Source: Albirhodobacter sp042466415
GTDB lineage: Bacteria > Pseudomonadota > Alphaproteobacteria > Rhodobacterales > Rhodobacteraceae
Length of the DNA stretch: 64,000 bases
Direction of reading: 5' to 3'
NCBI RefSeq assembly: GCF_042466415.1
Contig: NZ_JAXHCH010000001.1
Coordinates: 62,001 to 126,000, forward strand
The notes under the pieces were generated by a model that was given only the letters and a program-made list of their open reading frames with translations, searched no databases and was not told the DNA's origin. Shown here piece after piece: positions 61,458 to 64,000 of this stretch. A program made the translations under genes and the position numbers. Numbering within the stretch: the stretch's first letter is position 1; every line of letters begins with the position of its first letter.

Positions 61458-61496
61458 TTGCATCACTCCGAATACGGTTGAATTTGCGGTCTGAGA

Positions 61497-63941
61497 TTAG
61501 AGTTTCACACGGCCCGAAGCCGGATCGTAAAGTGGCTTTAGGGAGGCGGTCGCGGCGAAGCGCTGGCCCGCCACTTCAATCTCATAGCGCGACGCCAGAA
61601 GTTGCTGCACGGTTTCGCCAGCGCAGGGCACATAGCCCAGACCAACCGCGCCGCCCAACGTATGGCCATAGCTGCCCGAGGTCAGATAGCCGACGATTTC
61701 GCCATCCCGCAGCACCGGTTCGGCGTGATACAACAACGGCTCGGGATCGGTGAGCAGGAATTGCACCATCCGCTTTTTCAGCCCCGCATCGCGTTTGCGC
61801 GCGATGCCGTCACGGCCGATGAAATCGACATCGGTTTTCTTGATCGCAAAGCCTAGGCCCGCTTCCAAAATGTGATCTTCGCTGGAAATATCATGGCCGA
61901 AATGGCGGAAGCCCTTCTCGATCCGGCAGCTATCCATCATGTGCAAACCGCAGAGCTTAGCGTCAAATTCGCGGCCCGCTTCGCGCAGAACCTCGAACAC
62001 ATGCGCGGCCATATCGGCGGAAACGTAGATCTCCCAACCCAGCTCGCCGACATAGGTCACGCGGTGCGCGCGGGCGAGGCCCATGCCGATCTCGATCTCC
62101 TGACAGGTGCCGAACGGATTGACATCATTGGAGAAATCATTGGGCGAGACCTTTTGCAGCAGCTTGCGCGCATTGGGCCCCATCACGCAAATCACCGCCT
62201 CGGCGGCCGTCATATCGGTGATCACCACGTTGAAATCGCCCACCAGCCGCCGCAGCCGCGCCTGATCCGCAACCCGCGTCGCGGCGGGAGTCACGACGAG
62301 ATATTCGGTCTCCGAGAGCCGCGTGATCGTGACATCGGCCTCAATTCCGCCCGACGTATTGAGCAACTGGCTGTAGACGATTTTGCCGACAGGCACCGAC
62401 AGATCGCTGGCCGAAACATAGTTCAGGAAGGCCTCCGCATCGCGGCCTTCGACCTTCAGTTTCCCGAACGACGACATGTCGTAGATGCCGACATTTTCAC
62501 GGATCGCACGATGCTCGCGGGCGGAATTTTCAAACCAGTTTTGCCGCTTCCACGAGTATTTATAATCGCGTTCCTGCCCCGCATCCGCGAACCAGTTGGC
62601 GCGCTCCCATCCCGCCAATTCGCCAAAGACCGCGCCCGAAGCCTTCAACGCCTCATGCAAAGGCGAGCGGCGGATTCCGCGCGCGGTGGCCTTTTGGCGG
62701 AACGGGAAATGATCGGCATACAGCAGGCCCAGCGTTTCTTTAGAGCGTTCAAACAAATAGGTTTTATTGCCTTGGAACGGCTGCATCCGCGCGATATCGA
62801 CATTGCCCAAATCGAAGGGCGCCTCGCCGGTATCCATCCACGCGGCCAAGGCCATGCCCGCGCCGCCCGCAGATTGAATTCCGATCGAATTGAACCCCGC
62901 CGCGACCCAGACGTTATCCATATCCGGCGCGAGGCCCAGATGATACGCGTCATCGGGCGTGAAACTTTCTGGCCCGTTGAAGAAGGTGTGAATCCCCGTC
63001 TCGGCCAAAATCGGCATCCGGTTAACGGCCTGCTCCAAGATCGGCTCGAAGTGATCGAAATCCTCGGGGAGTTGGTCGAATTCGAAGTCCTCCGAGATGC
63101 CCTCCATCCCCCAAGGTTTCGCGACCGGCTCAAACGCGCCGAGCAGGATTTTCCCCGCATCTTCCTTATAATACGCGCATTCCTCGGGCACGCGCAGCAC
63201 CGGCAACTGGCTCAAACCGGGGACTTGTTCGGTGACGATGTAGAAATGCTCGCAGGCATGCAGCGGCACGTTGACGCCCATCTCGCGGCCGACCTGATGG
63301 CCCCACATCCCCGCGCAATTGACAACGTGATCGCAGGCAATCTCGCCGGCGCCCTCTTCATTTTCCCATTTTACACCGGTGATTTTACGCCCCGATTTGG
63401 TGAAACCGGTGACTTTGGTGCGCTCAAAAATCTCCGCGCCGCGGTTTTTCGCGCCGCGCGCCATCGCCAGCGCAATATTCGCCGGATCGCCCTGCCCGTC
63501 CTTGGCCACGTAAACGGCGGCGGTGACGCCCTCGATATTCACATGCGGATAGCGTTTGAGGACCTCCTCGGGGCTGATTTCTTCGACCTCCACGCCAAAT
63601 GCGCGGGCCATTGACGCTTGGCGCAGGATCTCTTCGCGCCGCTCAATCGACAGCGCCAGCGTGATCGATCCGTTGCGCCGGAAGCCCGTGGCCACGCCGG
63701 TTTCTTCCTCCAACTGGCCGTAGAGTTCCTGGCTGTATTTCGCCAAACGGGTCATGTTTTGCGTGGCGCGCAGCTGCGCGATCAGGCCCGCCGCGTGCCA
63801 AGTGGTGCCGGAGGTGAGCTGTTTGCGCTCCAATAAAACCACGTCTTTCCAACCGAGTTTGGTCAGGTGATAGGCCACCGAGCAGCCGATCACGCCGCCG
63901 CCGACGATGACAACACGGGCAGTTTTTGGGGGGAGTGTCAT
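61497..63941 (-). CDS. Dimethylglycine/sarcosine dehydrogenase-type flavin demethylase
   Basis: An 814-residue protein with an N-terminal DAO-family FAD domain (VVIVGGGVIGCS near 10) and a C-terminal GcvT-like folate-binding region (about 430-814). SGTTWHAAGL places His49 as the likely FAD-linked residue. The folate domain has MSSFGKLKVEGRDAE and ends in PLYDPASGRVKL, typical of the family. It would demethylate dimethylglycine or sarcosine, passing electrons to ETF and the methyl carbon to THF. Its operon neighbours are etfB, etfA, folD and purU. Confidence 0.92.
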   Translation of the reverse strand: MTLPPKTARVVIVGGGVIGCSVAYHLTKLGWKDVVLLERKQLTSGTTWHAAGLIAQLRATQNMTRLAKYSQELYGQLEEETGVATGFRRNGSITLALSIERREEILRQASMARAFGVEVEEISPEEVLKRYPHVNIEGVTAAVYVAKDGQGDPANIALAMARGAKNRGAEIFERTKVTGFTKSGRKITGVKWENEEGAGEIACDHVVNCAGMWGHQVGREMGVNVPLHACEHFYIVTEQVPGLSQLPVLRVPEECAYYKEDAGKILLGAFEPVAKPWGMEGISEDFEFDQLPEDFDHFEPILEQAVNRMPILAETGIHTFFNGPESFTPDDAYHLGLAPDMDNVWVAAGFNSIGIQSAGGAGMALAAWMDTGEAPFDLGNVDIARMQPFQGNKTYLFERSKETLGLLYADHFPFRQKATARGIRRSPLHEALKASGAVFGELAGWERANWFADAGQERDYKYSWKRQNWFENSAREHRAIRENVGIYDMSSFGKLKVEGRDAEAFLNYVSASDLSVPVGKIVYSQLLNTSGGIEADVTITRLSETEYLVVTPAATRVADQARLRRLVGDFNVVITDMTAAEAVICVMGPNARKLLQKVSPNDFSNDVNPFGTCQEIEIGMGLARAHRVTYVGELGWEIYVSADMAAHVFEVLREAGREFDAKLCGLHMMDSCRIEKGFRHFGHDISSEDHILEAGLGFAIKKTDVDFIGRDGIARKRDAGLKKRMVQFLLTDPEPLLYHAEPVLRDGEIVGYLTSGSYGHTLGGAVGLGYVPCAGETVQQLLASRYEIEVAGQRFAATASLKPLYDPASGRVKL

Positions 63942-63960
63942 GTGATATCCTTTTCAGAAA

Positions 63961-64000
63961 TCAGGCGCGCAGCCGCAGGTTTTCGGGATCCCACAGCGGG
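63961..64000 (-). CDS. C-terminal fragment of a possible second GcvT-type demethylase (partial)
   Basis: Only the last 12 codons are in the window, ending PLWDPENLRLRA before the stop. The preceding gene ends with PLYDPASGRVKL, and this terminal pattern is typical of GcvT-C-containing demethylases. It starts beyond the right edge and lies 19 bases upstream of the demethylase gene. Confidence 0.4.
   Translation of the reverse strand, partial: PLWDPENLRLRA

Noticed and set aside
61872..63614. A 580-codon open frame on the plus strand.
   Set aside because: It lies wholly antisense to the flavin demethylase gene, whose family motifs are unmistakable. Its residue composition (many His, Arg, Asp) is typical of a mirror frame in G+C-rich DNA.
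1..64000. Search for CRISPR arrays, tRNA or rRNA genes, insertion sequences and phage genes.
   Set aside because: No spaced repeat series, cloverleaf, conserved rRNA stretch, transposase or integrase could be seen; a dedicated scan would be needed to exclude small RNA genes.

Overview
The window reads as the chromosome of a marine-type alphaproteobacterium of the Rhodobacterales (Roseobacter/Rhodobacter relatives). The gene set points there: a TauR/Tpa taurine locus, NsrR- and FNR-type control of cytochrome bd, a DUF5368 protein, many binding-protein ABC transporters, and a dimethylglycine/sarcosine dehydrogenase operon with ETF and folate enzymes. Base composition is moderately G+C rich and the genes are tightly packed. 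I see no rRNA, tRNA, CRISPR array, insertion sequence or prophage. This assignment is inference from gene content; the species cannot be named.

Layout. 1-4.4 kb (minus): an NsrR-type Rrf2 regulator, a SAM methyltransferase and a DevBCA-type ABC exporter, probably one operon. 4.5-19.3 kb: a respiration, stress and sulfur block with cydDC, a divergent OxyR-like regulator/peroxiredoxin pair, a persulfide-dioxygenase-like metallo-hydrolase, an AraC regulator with an SLC13-type anion carrier, cydABX, a TDT/SLAC1-type anion channel, a secreted DsrE-like protein, a Tat-exported sulfide:quinone oxidoreductase-like flavoprotein and a small membrane protein. A plausible reading is sulfide/persulfide oxidation feeding quinol to a sulfide-tolerant bd oxidase. 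FNR boxes lie ahead of cydD/nsrR and cydA, and a candidate NsrR dyad abuts cydD.

19.5-31.4 kb (mostly minus): a gamma-glutamyl-amine type catabolic pair (DAO-family oxidase and glutamine-synthetase-like ligase), a cupin, a GntR regulator, a quinone D-lactate dehydrogenase, a D-2-hydroxyacid dehydrogenase and a polyamine-type ABC transporter with a fused permease, facing a second GntR regulator. The same two-part operator precedes the ligase gene and the transporter operon, so they look like one regulon.

31.4-43.4 kb: a bestrophin, a succinyl-CoA:acetate CoA-transferase, and then a taurine locus: an aldehyde dehydrogenase plus TauE/SafE exporter (the sulfoacetaldehyde-to-sulfoacetate arrangement), tauCBA, tpa and tauR. 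TauR-like direct repeats lie before tauR and before the aldehyde dehydrogenase, and less clearly before tauA/tpa. No xsc or pta is present here, so taurine may serve as a nitrogen source with sulfoacetate exported.

43.4-57.9 kb: an apparently uncharacterised catabolic locus. It holds a peptide/opine-type ABC transporter with fused ATPases, a beta-hydroxyacid dehydrogenase, a class II aldolase, a gamma-butyrobetaine-hydroxylase-like dioxygenase, an aldehyde dehydrogenase, an enolase-superfamily protein, a GMC oxidoreductase, a GcvA-like LysR regulator and a DUF302 protein. A roughly 48-bp near-duplicate promoter-like element precedes both the transporter operon and the enzyme operon.

58-64 kb (minus): a one-carbon oxidation operon with a flavin demethylase, ETF beta and alpha, FolD and PurU. 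The tail of what looks like a second demethylase runs off the right edge.
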